From: UBA1081 sp045537555
GTDB lineage: Bacteria > Bacillota > Clostridia > Oscillospirales > Acutalibacteraceae
DNA length: 42,986 bases
Reading direction: 5' to 3'
Assembly (NCBI GenBank): GCA_045537555.1
Contig: JAZSPR010000105.1
Span: 1-42,986, forward strand
Part shown: piece by piece, positions 7,820-15,527 of the stretch
How positions within the stretch are numbered: the stretch's first letter is position 1
How the letters are laid out: each line of letters opens with the position of its first letter
Translations under genes and position numbers: made by a program
The notes under the pieces: generated by a model
What the model saw: only the letters and a program-made list of their open reading frames with translations
What the model was told of the DNA's origin: nothing
Database searches by the model: none

Positions 7820-8540
7820 CGAGAACGAACATATTGAATTTATAAATAACGAACTCAGACTCATAGTCTCGAAGGCTCACACCTTCGGGACTGATGCTCT
7901 TTTACTGGCTTCTTTCGCCGCACCGTCAAAAAAGGCACTTGCCTGTGATTTCGGTACCGGTTGCGGAATAATTCCGTTTTATTGGGTGAGGGAAGGTCTT
8001 TGCAAAGAGATTTATACTGCGGAAATTCAGGAAAACGGATATAACCAGTTGTGCCGTTCAGTTGAAATAAATGAACTGGAAAAAATAAAGCCCTTTAATT
8101 GTGATTTGAGAGAGCTCCCCAAAGAGTTTCCGAAAGGGCAGTTTGATGTTGTCACAATGAATCCGCCTTACACAAAGGTCAATGCGGGGATTGAAAGCTC
8201 AGCTGAAAGCGCAAAAATCGCAAGACACGGCATAACATGCGGTTTTGACGATGTGTGCACAGCCGCATCGAAACTTCTTAAATTCGGCGGCAGACTTTGT
8301 ATGTGTATCCGTCCCGAAAGGCTTTTTGAACTGACGGTATCGATGCAGAAAGTTAAAATCGAGCCAAAAAGACTTCGTTTCGTTTCTCAGCGTGACGGTC
8401 TTGCTCCGTGGCTTGTCCTCGTCGAGGGTAAGCTCGGCAGAAATCCGGGTGTTATCGTTGAGCCTGAGCTTCATATCGAAGGTGCAGACGGCAAAGAGTC
8501 GGAAGAAATGCTGAAAATTATCGGCACTTACAGAAAATAA
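7809..8540 (+). CDS. TrmN6/YfiC-like SAM-dependent tRNA adenine-N6 methyltransferase
   Basis: A class I methyltransferase of 243 residues. The opening LIVSKAHTFGTDALLLASF is typical of the COG4123 group. Motif I is DFGTGCG (from Asp47) and motif IV is NPPY (Asn118-Tyr121), the signature of N6-adenine methylation. Family members modify A37 of tRNA-Val(1) in E. coli; the Firmicutes target is less certain. I choose ATG 7809, where homology to the family begins. It overlaps the dockerin gene's stop by 11 bases and has only a weak ribosome binding site, so translational coupling is likely. rsmI follows after 16 bases, a common neighbour of this family in Firmicutes. Confidence 0.86.
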   Translation: MCINENEHIEFINNELRLIVSKAHTFGTDALLLASFAAPSKKALACDFGTGCGIIPFYWVREGLCKEIYTAEIQENGYNQLCRSVEINELEKIKPFNCDLRELPKEFPKGQFDVVTMNPPYTKVNAGIESSAESAKIARHGITCGFDDVCTAASKLLKFGGRLCMCIRPERLFELTVSMQKVKIEPKRLRFVSQRDGLAPWLVLVEGKLGRNPGVIVEPELHIEGADGKESEEMLKIIGTYRK

Positions 8541-8556
8541 GAAAAGGATTTTTATA

Positions 8557-9381
8557 ATGAGCGGAAAACTTTATGTAGTGGGTACTCCCATAGGTAATTT
8601 AGGTGATTTTTCTCCTCGTGCGGTTAAAACTTTTGAGGAAGTTGATTTTATTGCCGCAGAGGACACAAGAGTCACAGTAAAACTGCTTAATCACTTTGAA
8701 ATAAAGAAACCGATGGTCAGTTATTATGAGCATAACAAGGCTCAGAAAAGCTCTCACATTATCTCCCGTATTCTTGACGGTGAGGACTGTGCACTCGTTA
8801 CAGATGCCGGTATGCCTGCAATCTCTGACCCCGGAACGGACCTTGTAGCACTCTGCCACGAGCACGGAATTGATGTTGTTTCCGTGCCCGGACCGTCTGC
8901 CATAATTACAGCCGCCGCCATAAGCGGTATGGATGTGGGAAGATTCACCTTTGAGGGCTTTCTCACGGGTAATAAACCGAAAAGAAGAGAGCATCTTGAA
9001 GAAGTCAAGGACGAAAGACGCACCATGTTTTTCTATGAGGCACCTCATAAGCTTGCGGCAACGCTCCGTGATATGCTCGAATTCTTCGGTGACAGAAAAA
9101 TTGCAATCATCAAGGAACTTACTAAAATCCATGAATCCGTTGAACACACAACCCTTTCCGAGGCCGCAGAAAAGTATAACGGTGTCAAGCTCAAGGGTGA
9201 ATATGTACTCATTATTGAGGGTAAAAAGAAAGAAGAAACAACCGAAGACGAAATTGACGGTATAGCACTTGCAAAAAATTATCTCAGTGAGGGAATGTTT
9301 GCTTCCGAAGCGGCAAAAAGAGCCGCAAAGGAATCGGGAATGAAAAAGGGCGATATTTATAAAGCCCTTATGGAGGAATAA
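8557..9381 (+). CDS. rsmI: 16S rRNA (cytidine1402-2'-O)-methyltransferase RsmI
   Basis: A 274-residue TP-methylase-fold enzyme that 2'-O-methylates C1402 in the decoding centre. Diagnostic features are the N-terminal LYVVGTPIGNLGDFSPRA, AAEDTRVTVKLLNHF, VTDAGMPAISDPG, VSVPGPSAIITAAAISG and FEGFLTGNKPKRR. The C-terminal tail has the usual helical extension rich in Lys and Ala. AAAAGGA lies just upstream of ATG 8557. It sits in a tight run with the TrmN6-like gene before it and a membrane protein starting 3 bases after its stop. Confidence 0.96.
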   Translation: MSGKLYVVGTPIGNLGDFSPRAVKTFEEVDFIAAEDTRVTVKLLNHFEIKKPMVSYYEHNKAQKSSHIISRILDGEDCALVTDAGMPAISDPGTDLVALCHEHGIDVVSVPGPSAIITAAAISGMDVGRFTFEGFLTGNKPKRREHLEEVKDERRTMFFYEAPHKLAATLRDMLEFFGDRKIAIIKELTKIHESVEHTTLSEAAEKYNGVKLKGEYVLIIEGKKKEETTEDEIDGIALAKNYLSEGMFASEAAKRAAKESGMKKGDIYKALMEE

Positions 9382-9383
9382 TT

Positions 9384-9989
9384 ATGCTTGAATCAATAAT
9401 AGAATTCTGGTATCTTTGGGCAATTGTTGTTGTTCTGATTATTGTTCTTATTCCCGTTCTTATCAGAGTTTCAAAAAGAGTAAAAAAACGCAATGAAGAA
9501 ACAGAAAAACTGAGAAAAGAGTTTGAAAGAATCAAAAATCTGAAAGAAAAATATGCTCATGTCACAAAAGAAACAGCAGAAAATGCAGATGCAAAGGAGC
9601 TTTGTGAGGGTGTGACAGCAGTTCTGCAGTATAAACTCGAAAAATCACTGACTCCTGATACTGATTTTGAAAATGAAGAAAAATGGCGCAGGGAAGTTTA
9701 TGCTCTTTTCTGGTTTGATGAAGATGTGACAGAATTAAGCCTCTCCGATTTTTTCAGGCATAACGGTGAACCTCTTCCCAAAGAAGCCGTAAACGGAATT
9801 GAGAGCATCGGTTATGATAAAATTAAGTCTGTTGTCGGTCAGATGTATGCAATGTGCGACGACAAAAACGAAAATGTTTCATTTGACAAAGACAGAATTG
9901 CAGAATTTGATGAAAAATTCAGAAATGTGTATGACAGGGATGAATTTTTTGAACTTATAAAAAACTATATATCGAAAAATATGAATTAA
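9384..9989 (+). CDS. Membrane-anchored protein of unknown function
   Basis: A 201-residue protein with one hydrophobic N-terminal segment (about residues 9-27), a charged coiled-coil-like stretch rich in Lys and Glu (29-60), and an acidic alpha-helical remainder. I do not recognise a catalytic motif. The start is 3 bases after the rsmI stop, with GGAGG inside the rsmI 3' end, so the two are translationally coupled. Topology predicts an N-terminal anchor with a cytoplasmic C-terminal domain. It is probably in the rsmI operon, but nothing in the sequence links it to ribosome work. Confidence 0.75.
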   Translation: MLESIIEFWYLWAIVVVLIIVLIPVLIRVSKRVKKRNEETEKLRKEFERIKNLKEKYAHVTKETAENADAKELCEGVTAVLQYKLEKSLTPDTDFENEEKWRREVYALFWFDEDVTELSLSDFFRHNGEPLPKEAVNGIESIGYDKIKSVVGQMYAMCDDKNENVSFDKDRIAEFDEKFRNVYDRDEFFELIKNYISKNMN

Positions 9990-10126
9990 GACTAAATTAC
10001 AAGTGCTGAGAGCAAGGTGAATTAATCATTTTGCACTTTGTATTTTGCACTCGAAAAAAGTTGTTAGTTCAAAAAAATAATAACGTAGCCGTCGGTGAAG
10101 TTTGATGTTTTGCTTATAAAAAAATA

Positions 10127-10155
10127 TTGATTTTGCATTGTATTTTGTATATAAT
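10127..10155 (+). promoter_or_regulatory. Sigma-A promoter of the MNT/HEPN pair
   Basis: TTGATT at 10127-10132, a 17-bp spacer and TATAAT at 10150-10155, giving a short leader of about 15 nt before the GAAGGTGAG ribosome binding site. The region from 9990 to 10126 holds no gene I can support. Confidence 0.78.
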
Positions 10156-10177
10156 AAAATTGAAAGAAGGTGAGATT

Positions 10178-10519
10178 ATGTGTTCGCTGAATCAGTTGCA
10201 ACTGATAACTAAGGAAGTCGCAAAACTGTCTGCAGAAACGCTGAAAGAAAAACTTGATTCCGTTATTCTTTACGGTTCTTATGCAAGAGGTGACTATGAT
10301 GAAGAATCTGATATTGATATGATGATTCTTGCAGATGTGCCTGCAGAGGATTGTTGGAAATATACACAGGCTCTTGCTGACAGAATGACAGATACGGAAC
10401 TTATGTATGACATCATAATCTCCGTTCATGTTGTTTCGGCAGATGTGTTTGCACAATATATGAATGACTTGCCGTTTTACAGAAATGTTAACAGGGAGGG
10501 AATCCGTATTGCTGTCTGA
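10178..10519 (+). CDS. MNT-type minimal nucleotidyltransferase (antitoxin)
   Basis: A 113-residue protein of the DNA-polymerase-beta-like minimal nucleotidyltransferase family. The active-site motif is complete: G33-S34-YARGDYDEE-S44-D45-I-D47, with the two metal-binding Asp residues. In known MNT/HEPN systems (MntA/HepT) this enzyme AMPylates the HEPN partner on a tyrosine and blocks its RNase activity. The start is ATG 10178, after GAAGGTGAG; the longer open frame upstream overlaps the promoter and is not used. The 3' end overlaps the HEPN gene, the classic arrangement. It is a cytoplasmic component of a toxin-antitoxin module with its own promoter and terminator. Confidence 0.9.
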   Translation: MCSLNQLQLITKEVAKLSAETLKEKLDSVILYGSYARGDYDEESDIDMMILADVPAEDCWKYTQALADRMTDTELMYDIIISVHVVSADVFAQYMNDLPFYRNVNREGIRIAV

Positions 10520-10907
10520 GGAAAGAATAACTTTATCAGAACTGAGATTTGAAAAAGCAAGAGAATGCTTGTCTGATGCGGCATTGCTTGCTGAAAACGG
10601 AAGTTATAAATCACTTGCGAACCGATCTTATTATGCAGTTTTTCATGCAATCAGGGCTGTTCTTGCTCTTGACGGTTTTGACAGCAAAAAGCACTCCGGT
10701 GTGATTGCAGAATTTCAGAAACAGTATATCAAAAACGGAACATTTGATAAAGAAATGTCTTCAATAGTGAGAAGGCTTTTTCTTGCACGTAATAACAGCG
10801 ATTATGACGATTTTTTTGTTATTGCTAAAGAAGATGCTGTCAAACAGTATAATGATGCATGTCGTTTCCTTGATGAAATTGAGAAATTCTTGAAATCCGG
10901 ATGTTAA
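10509..10907 (+). CDS. HEPN-domain RNase toxin (HepT-like)
   Basis: A 132-residue all-alpha HEPN protein. The catalytic motif is R39-SYYAVF-H46 (R-x6-H) inside NRSYYAVFHAIRAVL, which fits metal-independent RNA cleavage. I place the start at TTG 10509: a strong AGGGAGGG (10493-10500) lies 8 bases upstream, and the protein then begins MLSEERITLSELR like related HEPN proteins. The ATG at 10464 would add 15 residues lacking similarity and has no such site. The gene overlaps the antitoxin stop by 11 bases, so the two are coupled. YKSLANRSYYA contains tyrosines that could be the AMPylation target. Confidence 0.9.
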   Translation: MLSEERITLSELRFEKARECLSDAALLAENGSYKSLANRSYYAVFHAIRAVLALDGFDSKKHSGVIAEFQKQYIKNGTFDKEMSSIVRRLFLARNNSDYDDFFVIAKEDAVKQYNDACRFLDEIEKFLKSGC

Positions 10908-10964
10908 GTGTAAACAGTCTTGCAATTCCGCTCTGTATGATTTGTGTTTAATAGAAATATGTAT

Positions 10965-11003
10965 TTGTGCAGAATGATTTTGTGCGTTCTGCACAATTTT
11001 TTT
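10965..11003 (+). terminator. Intrinsic terminator after the MNT/HEPN pair
   Basis: TTGTGCAGAA (10965-10974) pairs with TTCTGCACAA (10987-10996), followed by a long T run. It isolates the toxin-antitoxin pair from the next operon. Confidence 0.85.
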
Positions 11004-11038
11004 ATTTATTTTTATACACTCCATATTTTAATAAAAAC

Positions 11039-11067
11039 TTGTTTTTTATTATTTATTGATTTATTAT
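11039..11067 (+). promoter_or_regulatory. Probable promoter of the Gfo/Idh-TIM barrel operon
   Basis: TTGTTT at 11039-11044, a 17-bp spacer and TATTAT at 11062-11067. The match is weaker than others in this window, which would suit a regulated catabolic operon. Confidence 0.55.
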
Positions 11068-11105
11068 ATAGATGTATAAATTTATCCTGAAAGGATGTTT
11101 TGATT

Positions 11106-12191
11106 ATGGACAAAAAAGTAAGAATCGGTGTCGTAGGTTGCGGCGGTATTGCAAACGGAAAGCATATGCCCAATCTTGCAATGATTCCCGAAGTTGAAAT
11201 GGTTGCATTCTGTGACATTATCCCTGAAAGAGCAGAAAAGTCTGCAAAGAAATTCGGCACACCCGATGCAAAAACATATACAGACTACAAAGAACTTATC
11301 AAAGACGAAACAATTGATGTTGTTCATGTTTGTACTCCCAACCGTTCACACTCATTTATTTCTATTGATGCAATGGAAGCCGGCAAGCACGTAATGTGCG
11401 AAAAGCCCATGGCAAAGACATATGCCGAAGCAAAGGCTATGTATGAAGCATCTGTAAGAACAGGCAAACTTCTTTCAATCGGCTATCAGAACAGACAGTG
11501 CGGTGAAAACCTTTATGCAAAGGCAGTCTGTGATGCAGGCGAAATCGGTGAAATCTACTACGCAAAGGCAGTTGCTATCAGAAGAAGAGCTGTTCCCACA
11601 TGGGGCGTTTTCCTCAATGAATATGAGCAGGGCGGCGGTCCTCTTATCGATATCGGCACTCACGCTCTCGACCTTACTCTCTGGATGATGAACAACTACA
11701 AGCCCAAGATGGTTGTAGGTAACACATTCAGAAAGCTTGCAAATCAGACAAACACAGCAAACGCATGGGGTGACTGGGATCCCGAAAAGTTCACTGTTGA
11801 AGATTCAGCATTCGGCTATATCGTTATGGAAAACGGTGCTGTTGTTACTCTTGAATCAAGCTGGGCACTCAACGTTGCAGAAGCAAGAGAAGCTTGTTTC
11901 GTTCTTTGCGGTGACAAGGGCGGTATTGATACTCTTGATGATATCCGTGTGAACTACGTAAAGAACGGCAGACAGTGTATTGAAACTCCCAATATGGATT
12001 GTGGCGGCGTTGCTTTCTATGAGGGCGATTCAGATGACAATGCATTCATCGACCAGAGAATTTGGATTGATGCGGTTCTCGGCAAGCGTGAACAGTGCGT
12101 AAAACCCGAACAGGCAATGGTAGTAACTCAGATTCTTGAAGCAATTTACGAATCAGCAAAGACAGGCAAACCTGTTTACATTGACAATTAA
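11106..12191 (+). CDS. Gfo/Idh/MocA-family NAD(P)-dependent oxidoreductase
   Basis: A 361-residue sugar or inositol-type dehydrogenase. The N-terminal Rossmann fold has GVVGCGGIANGKHMPNL for dinucleotide binding, VHVCTPNRSH, and the family's EKPMAKT motif near residue 100 with the catalytic-site Lys. The C-terminal half is the GFO-fold substrate domain, with GGGPLIDIGTHALDLTLWM containing the conserved Asp and His. AAAGGA at 11090-11095 supports ATG 11106. It heads an operon with three TIM-barrel isomerase-like proteins. Family members oxidise a hydroxyl of a sugar, cyclitol or glycoside, often at C3; the substrate cannot be read from sequence. Codon use is biased toward C-ending codons, as in the glycosidase genes, suggesting strong expression. 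Confidence 0.9.
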   Translation: MDKKVRIGVVGCGGIANGKHMPNLAMIPEVEMVAFCDIIPERAEKSAKKFGTPDAKTYTDYKELIKDETIDVVHVCTPNRSHSFISIDAMEAGKHVMCEKPMAKTYAEAKAMYEASVRTGKLLSIGYQNRQCGENLYAKAVCDAGEIGEIYYAKAVAIRRRAVPTWGVFLNEYEQGGGPLIDIGTHALDLTLWMMNNYKPKMVVGNTFRKLANQTNTANAWGDWDPEKFTVEDSAFGYIVMENGAVVTLESSWALNVAEAREACFVLCGDKGGIDTLDDIRVNYVKNGRQCIETPNMDCGGVAFYEGDSDDNAFIDQRIWIDAVLGKREQCVKPEQAMVVTQILEAIYESAKTGKPVYIDN

Positions 12192-12203
12192 GGAGAAATA
12201 AAA

Positions 12204-13001
12204 ATGATGACACTCGGAATGATAGAATACTGGAGCGAAGAGGGATTTAAGCACATTGCTGACCTCGGACTCCATGCGGTTGAATTCTGCTACAATGAAG
12301 GCAATAATCCCGATGACCTTATTGCTCTTATTCCCGATATCAAAAAGTGGAGTGAGCAGTACGACGTAAAGGTTATGTCTATCGGCAGATGGGGCGCAGA
12401 CAAAATTGATGATAACGGCGAAATTATTGAAGAAGAACTTAACAATTCATATAAACTCATTGATGTTTGTGCAGAACTTGGCTGTCCCGTTTTTGTTACA
12501 GGCGTAAATGAAGTTGAAGACAAGTCATTCTTTGACAATTGTGACTATGCTGTTGAATACCTTTCAAAGGTATGTGCATACGGTAAAGAAAAAGGCGTTA
12601 AAGTTGCATGCTACAACTGTGACTGGTCAAACTTCGTAAGAGAGCCCAAGGCATGGCTTGCAATTATGAGCCGTGTCCGTGACCTCGGCATCAAATACGA
12701 TCCCTCACATTGTATCAATTCAGGTTCAGGCAAATACCTTGAAGAAATCAATGACTGGGCAGACAGAATTTATCATTTCCACATCAAGGGCACAATTAAC
12801 ATTAACGGTGACCATGTTGATGATCCCCCTGCAGGGCTTGATATGGTTGACTGGCGTCAGATTATGGGACTTCTTTATGAATACAAGTATGACGGTATGC
12901 TTTCAATCGAGCCTCACTCAGGCACATGGCAGGGTGATATGGGTGAATGGGGCATCAAGCTTACAATAAACTACATCGACCCGATGATTTACAAAGGATG
13001 A
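12204..13001 (+). CDS. Sugar phosphate isomerase/epimerase-like TIM barrel (copy 1 of 3)
   Basis: A 265-residue protein of the AP-endonuclease-2/xylose-isomerase-like superfamily. Candidate metal ligands fall at the usual strand ends: YDPSH (Asp and His, about residues 168-171), FHIKG (His near 194) and SIEPH (Glu near 235). No signal peptide is present, so it is cytoplasmic. The ORF follows the dehydrogenase by 12 bases with AAGGAG upstream, and the next copy begins 4 bases after it. Such proteins isomerise, epimerise or eliminate from keto-sugars, which fits acting on the dehydrogenase product. The exact reaction is unknown. Confidence 0.87.
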   Translation: MMTLGMIEYWSEEGFKHIADLGLHAVEFCYNEGNNPDDLIALIPDIKKWSEQYDVKVMSIGRWGADKIDDNGEIIEEELNNSYKLIDVCAELGCPVFVTGVNEVEDKSFFDNCDYAVEYLSKVCAYGKEKGVKVACYNCDWSNFVREPKAWLAIMSRVRDLGIKYDPSHCINSGSGKYLEEINDWADRIYHFHIKGTININGDHVDDPPAGLDMVDWRQIMGLLYEYKYDGMLSIEPHSGTWQGDMGEWGIKLTINYIDPMIYKG

Positions 13002-13005
13002 TAAT

Positions 13006-13719
13006 ATGAAATACGCAGTACAGTTATATTCACTCCGTGACATGATTTCAAACGGAGATGATTTTCTTAAAATTCTTGAAGAAGTAAAGAAGCTTGGTTT
13101 TGACGGTGTTGAATTCGCAGGTTATCACGGCCTTTCAGCTGAAACAATCAAGGCAAAACTTGATGAACTCGGACTTGTTCCCGTCGGCTGTCACATCGGT
13201 GTTGAAAACTTTGAAGATGACAAAATTGAAGAAACAGTAAAGTTCCATAAAACTCTCGGTGTTCTTTACTGTGGTACGGGCGGTGCTCCTCACAGCACAG
13301 TTGAAGAGTGTGAACACGCGGCAAACCTTCTTGCAAAGGGAAGTGCTGCACTCGGTGTTCCCGCATACTATCACAACCACACAGAAGAATTCACTCCTCT
13401 TGAAAACGGTAAGACAGCAATGCAGGTTTTTGCCGAGAAGGTCAAGCTTGAGCTTGATACATACTGGAGCTTCTGTGCAGGTATGGATAACTACAAATAC
13501 ATCACAGAAAACATTGATGATATCATTCTTCTTCACATCAAAGACGGTATTGACGGCAAGCCCAAAGCTCTTACAGAGGGTAACAACGACCTTGATGCTG
13601 TTATCAGAGCCGCAAAGGACAATAACATTGAATGGGTTATTCTTGAAAACGATGACCCCGTGCCCAACGGTCTTGAAGATGTTACAAGAAGTATGAAGTA
13701 TCTTATGTCTGTAAAGTGA
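13006..13719 (+). CDS. Sugar phosphate isomerase/epimerase-like TIM barrel (copy 2 of 3)
   Basis: A 237-residue member of the same superfamily but clearly diverged from its neighbours. It opens with KYAVQLYSLRDMI and carries YHNHTEEF, LELDTYW, LLHIKDG and VILEND, the expected metal and substrate positions of this subgroup. It is among the shorter family members but appears complete. It starts 4 bases after copy 1. A repeat element of about 120 bases directly follows its stop and separates it from copy 3. Cytoplasmic; the reaction is unknown. Confidence 0.87.
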   Translation: MKYAVQLYSLRDMISNGDDFLKILEEVKKLGFDGVEFAGYHGLSAETIKAKLDELGLVPVGCHIGVENFEDDKIEETVKFHKTLGVLYCGTGGAPHSTVEECEHAANLLAKGSAALGVPAYYHNHTEEFTPLENGKTAMQVFAEKVKLELDTYWSFCAGMDNYKYITENIDDIILLHIKDGIDGKPKALTEGNNDLDAVIRAAKDNNIEWVILENDDPVPNGLEDVTRSMKYLMSVK

Positions 13720-13720
13720 G

Positions 13721-13838
13721 TAATTAATAATGAGAAATGAGCAATGGATGAAGGGGCATTGCCCCTTACCCCATTATATAATTCAAGCCGCAATGCGGCT
13801 TCCGACATTACTCATTAATCACTACTCATTACTAATTA
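13721..13838. repeat. Modular hairpin element inside the TIM-barrel operon
   Basis: The outer arms are near-perfect inverted repeats: TAATTAATAATGAG at 13721-13734 and CTCATTACTAATTA at 13825-13838. The core (13750-13805) holds hairpin AAGGGGC-att-GCCCCTT, then ACCCC, a small A+T palindrome, and hairpin AAGCCGC-aat-GCGGCTT followed by CCGA. The same core recurs at 35747-35802 (inverted) and 39569-39625. It sits in the operon without breaking a gene and may affect downstream mRNA. Confidence 0.82.
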
Positions 13839-13858
13839 AAAATATATGAGGTAATACT

Positions 13859-14824
13859 ATGAAATTAGGTGTTTTTACAACTCTTCTGAGCAATCTCAGC
13901 CTTGAAGAGTCACTTAAATATTTTAAATCACTCGGTATTGAAGCTGTTGAAATCGGCTGCGGCGGTTACCCCGGCAATGCTCACGCAAATCCCGAAATCC
14001 TTCTTAACGATGCAAAGGCTCTTGATACATTCAAAGGTCTTATCAAGGATTATGATGTTGAAATCAGTGCTCTGAGCTGTCACGGCAACCCCGTTCATCC
14101 CGATAAGGCAACTGCAAAGTATTTTGATGATGCAATCAAGAATACAATTCTTCTTGCTGAGAAAATCGGCATTCATCAGATAAATACATTCTCAGGCTGT
14201 CCCGGTGACTGCGAAACAGCTAAATATCCCAACTGGGTAACTTGTCCCTGGCCCGATGATTTCGGCAAAATCCTTGACTGGCAGTGGAATGACGTGCTTA
14301 TTCCTTACTGGAAAGATACAGTTGAATTTGCAAAGGCTCACGGCGTTGACAAGATTGCATTTGAAATGCATCCCGGCTTCTGTGTTTACAACACAGACTC
14401 AATGCTCCGTATCCGTGAAGCAGTCGGTCCTGAGCTCGGTGCAAACTTCGACCCCAGTCACCTTATCTGGCAGGGAATGGAGCCTGTTGCTGTTATCAGA
14501 GCACTCGGAGATGCTATCTTCCACGTTCATGCAAAGGATACAAAGATAGACAAGTACAACACCGCAAAGACAGGTGTGCTTGATACAAAGCCCTACGGTG
14601 ACGAAATCAACCGTGCTTGGATTTTCCGTTCAGTCGGCTACGGTAATGATGAAGTTTACTGGAAGGATATCGTTTCAAATCTCCGTCTTGTAGGCTATGA
14701 CCACGTTCTTTCAATCGAGCACGAAGACTCACTCATGAGCCAGAATGAAGGTCTTTCAAAGGCTGTTGAAATGCTTAAGAGAGTTCTTATCAAAGAAAAT
14801 CCCGCAGAGATGTGGTGGGCATAA
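13859..14824 (+). CDS. Sugar phosphate isomerase/epimerase-like TIM barrel (copy 3 of 3)
   Basis: A 321-residue, longer member of the xylose-isomerase-like superfamily. Candidate metal ligands are EMHPGF (Glu near 170), FDPSH (Asp and His near 199-202), HVHAKD (His near 224) and SIEHED (Glu near 285). A Cys-rich segment, SGCPGDCETAKYPNWVTCPWP (about 112-135), is an insertion missing from the two shorter copies. A group of long TIM barrels of this kind works with Gfo/Idh enzymes on 3-keto sugars and glycosides; a C-glycoside-type or keto-glycoside lyase role is possible but unproven. ATG 13859 follows GAGG at 13848-13851. A UUCG-loop terminator begins 2 bases after the stop. Confidence 0.87.
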   Translation: MKLGVFTTLLSNLSLEESLKYFKSLGIEAVEIGCGGYPGNAHANPEILLNDAKALDTFKGLIKDYDVEISALSCHGNPVHPDKATAKYFDDAIKNTILLAEKIGIHQINTFSGCPGDCETAKYPNWVTCPWPDDFGKILDWQWNDVLIPYWKDTVEFAKAHGVDKIAFEMHPGFCVYNTDSMLRIREAVGPELGANFDPSHLIWQGMEPVAVIRALGDAIFHVHAKDTKIDKYNTAKTGVLDTKPYGDEINRAWIFRSVGYGNDEVYWKDIVSNLRLVGYDHVLSIEHEDSLMSQNEGLSKAVEMLKRVLIKENPAEMWWA

Positions 14825-14825
14825 G

Positions 14826-14853
14826 AAAAAAGCACGCTTCGGCGTGCTTTTTT
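14826..14853. terminator. UUCG-loop terminator shared by convergent operons
   Basis: AAAAAAGCACGC (14826-14837), loop TTCG and GCGTGCTTTTTT (14842-14853) form a perfect 12-bp stem with A and T tails. It can stop transcription from both sides. Confidence 0.93.
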
Positions 14854-14861
14854 ATATGGTT

Positions 14862-15497
14862 TTACTTTATTTGTATTTTATCTATTGAACGTGTATATCC
14901 AAAACAGTCTTTATATAAAGATTTTCCAACATAATCTTTATAATAATAACACCTGTCACGATAAAATTCATTCCAATAACTGATCATTCGGCTATGTCCG
15001 TATCTGAATTGAACAAGATTAATCATACATATTTTTTTAAATTGTGTAGTATCGGTATTACATAAATGTTTATATACAAGTTCCAATATTTCTACAATAT
15101 ATTCATCGCAAACTTTCAGAATATAGGGGATGACCCAATCCGGAATGTCCTGCTGCAAAAGTGCAGTAATGTGTTTTTCTCGTACAAAACCGTCACAAGA
15201 TCGGGAAAAAATACAGTGATAGATTGTTTGTTCTAATTTGGAAAAATGAGCATTAGGATTATCAATGTTGTCTATCAAGTAGATGCGATATGGAAAAGTA
15301 ATGGTTTCACCTGATGGAAGAAGCCAAGAAGACATCTCGGTGCTTTGAATAATTTCTATATTGTTGTATGTTTTTAAGCTAATTGCTTTCGAAACAAGAG
15401 CAACTTCTTTTTGGTATTCAATAGGAAAGGCATCAGTAAACATTTTATTCACCACTATTTTATTAAATTTTATATCAGGTGCGAAAACATACCGCAT
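14862..15497 (-). CDS. Uncharacterised protein
   Basis: A 211-residue protein that I do not recognise. It has no signal peptide or membrane segment. Notable features are a Cys-containing central helical region (SRSCDGFVREKHITALL) and an aromatic, basic C-terminus (YWNEFYRDRCYYYKDYVGKSLYKDCFGY). It is richer in A+T-ending codons than neighbours, and a clear ribosome binding site is missing before ATG 15497. It follows the GT2 gene by 30 bases on the same strand, so it may be the last gene of that operon and depend on readthrough. It could be a recent arrival. Function unknown. Confidence 0.65.
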   Translation of the reverse strand: MRYVFAPDIKFNKIVVNKMFTDAFPIEYQKEVALVSKAISLKTYNNIEIIQSTEMSSWLLPSGETITFPYRIYLIDNIDNPNAHFSKLEQTIYHCIFSRSCDGFVREKHITALLQQDIPDWVIPYILKVCDEYIVEILELVYKHLCNTDTTQFKKICMINLVQFRYGHSRMISYWNEFYRDRCYYYKDYVGKSLYKDCFGYTRSIDKIQIK

Positions 15498-15527
15498 AAT
15501 GATAAGTTTTACGAACTAAAAAAAATG

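Noticed and set aside
10464..10508. ATG 10464 as the HEPN start
   Set aside because: No Shine-Dalgarno, a long overlap with the antitoxin gene, and extra residues unlike the family. TTG 10509 has AGGGAGGG at the right distance.
11106..14824. C-glycoside deglycosylation system
   Set aside because: The dehydrogenase and long TIM barrel would fit, but I see no small beta-subunit gene in the operon, so I report only an uncharacterised keto-sugar-type set.
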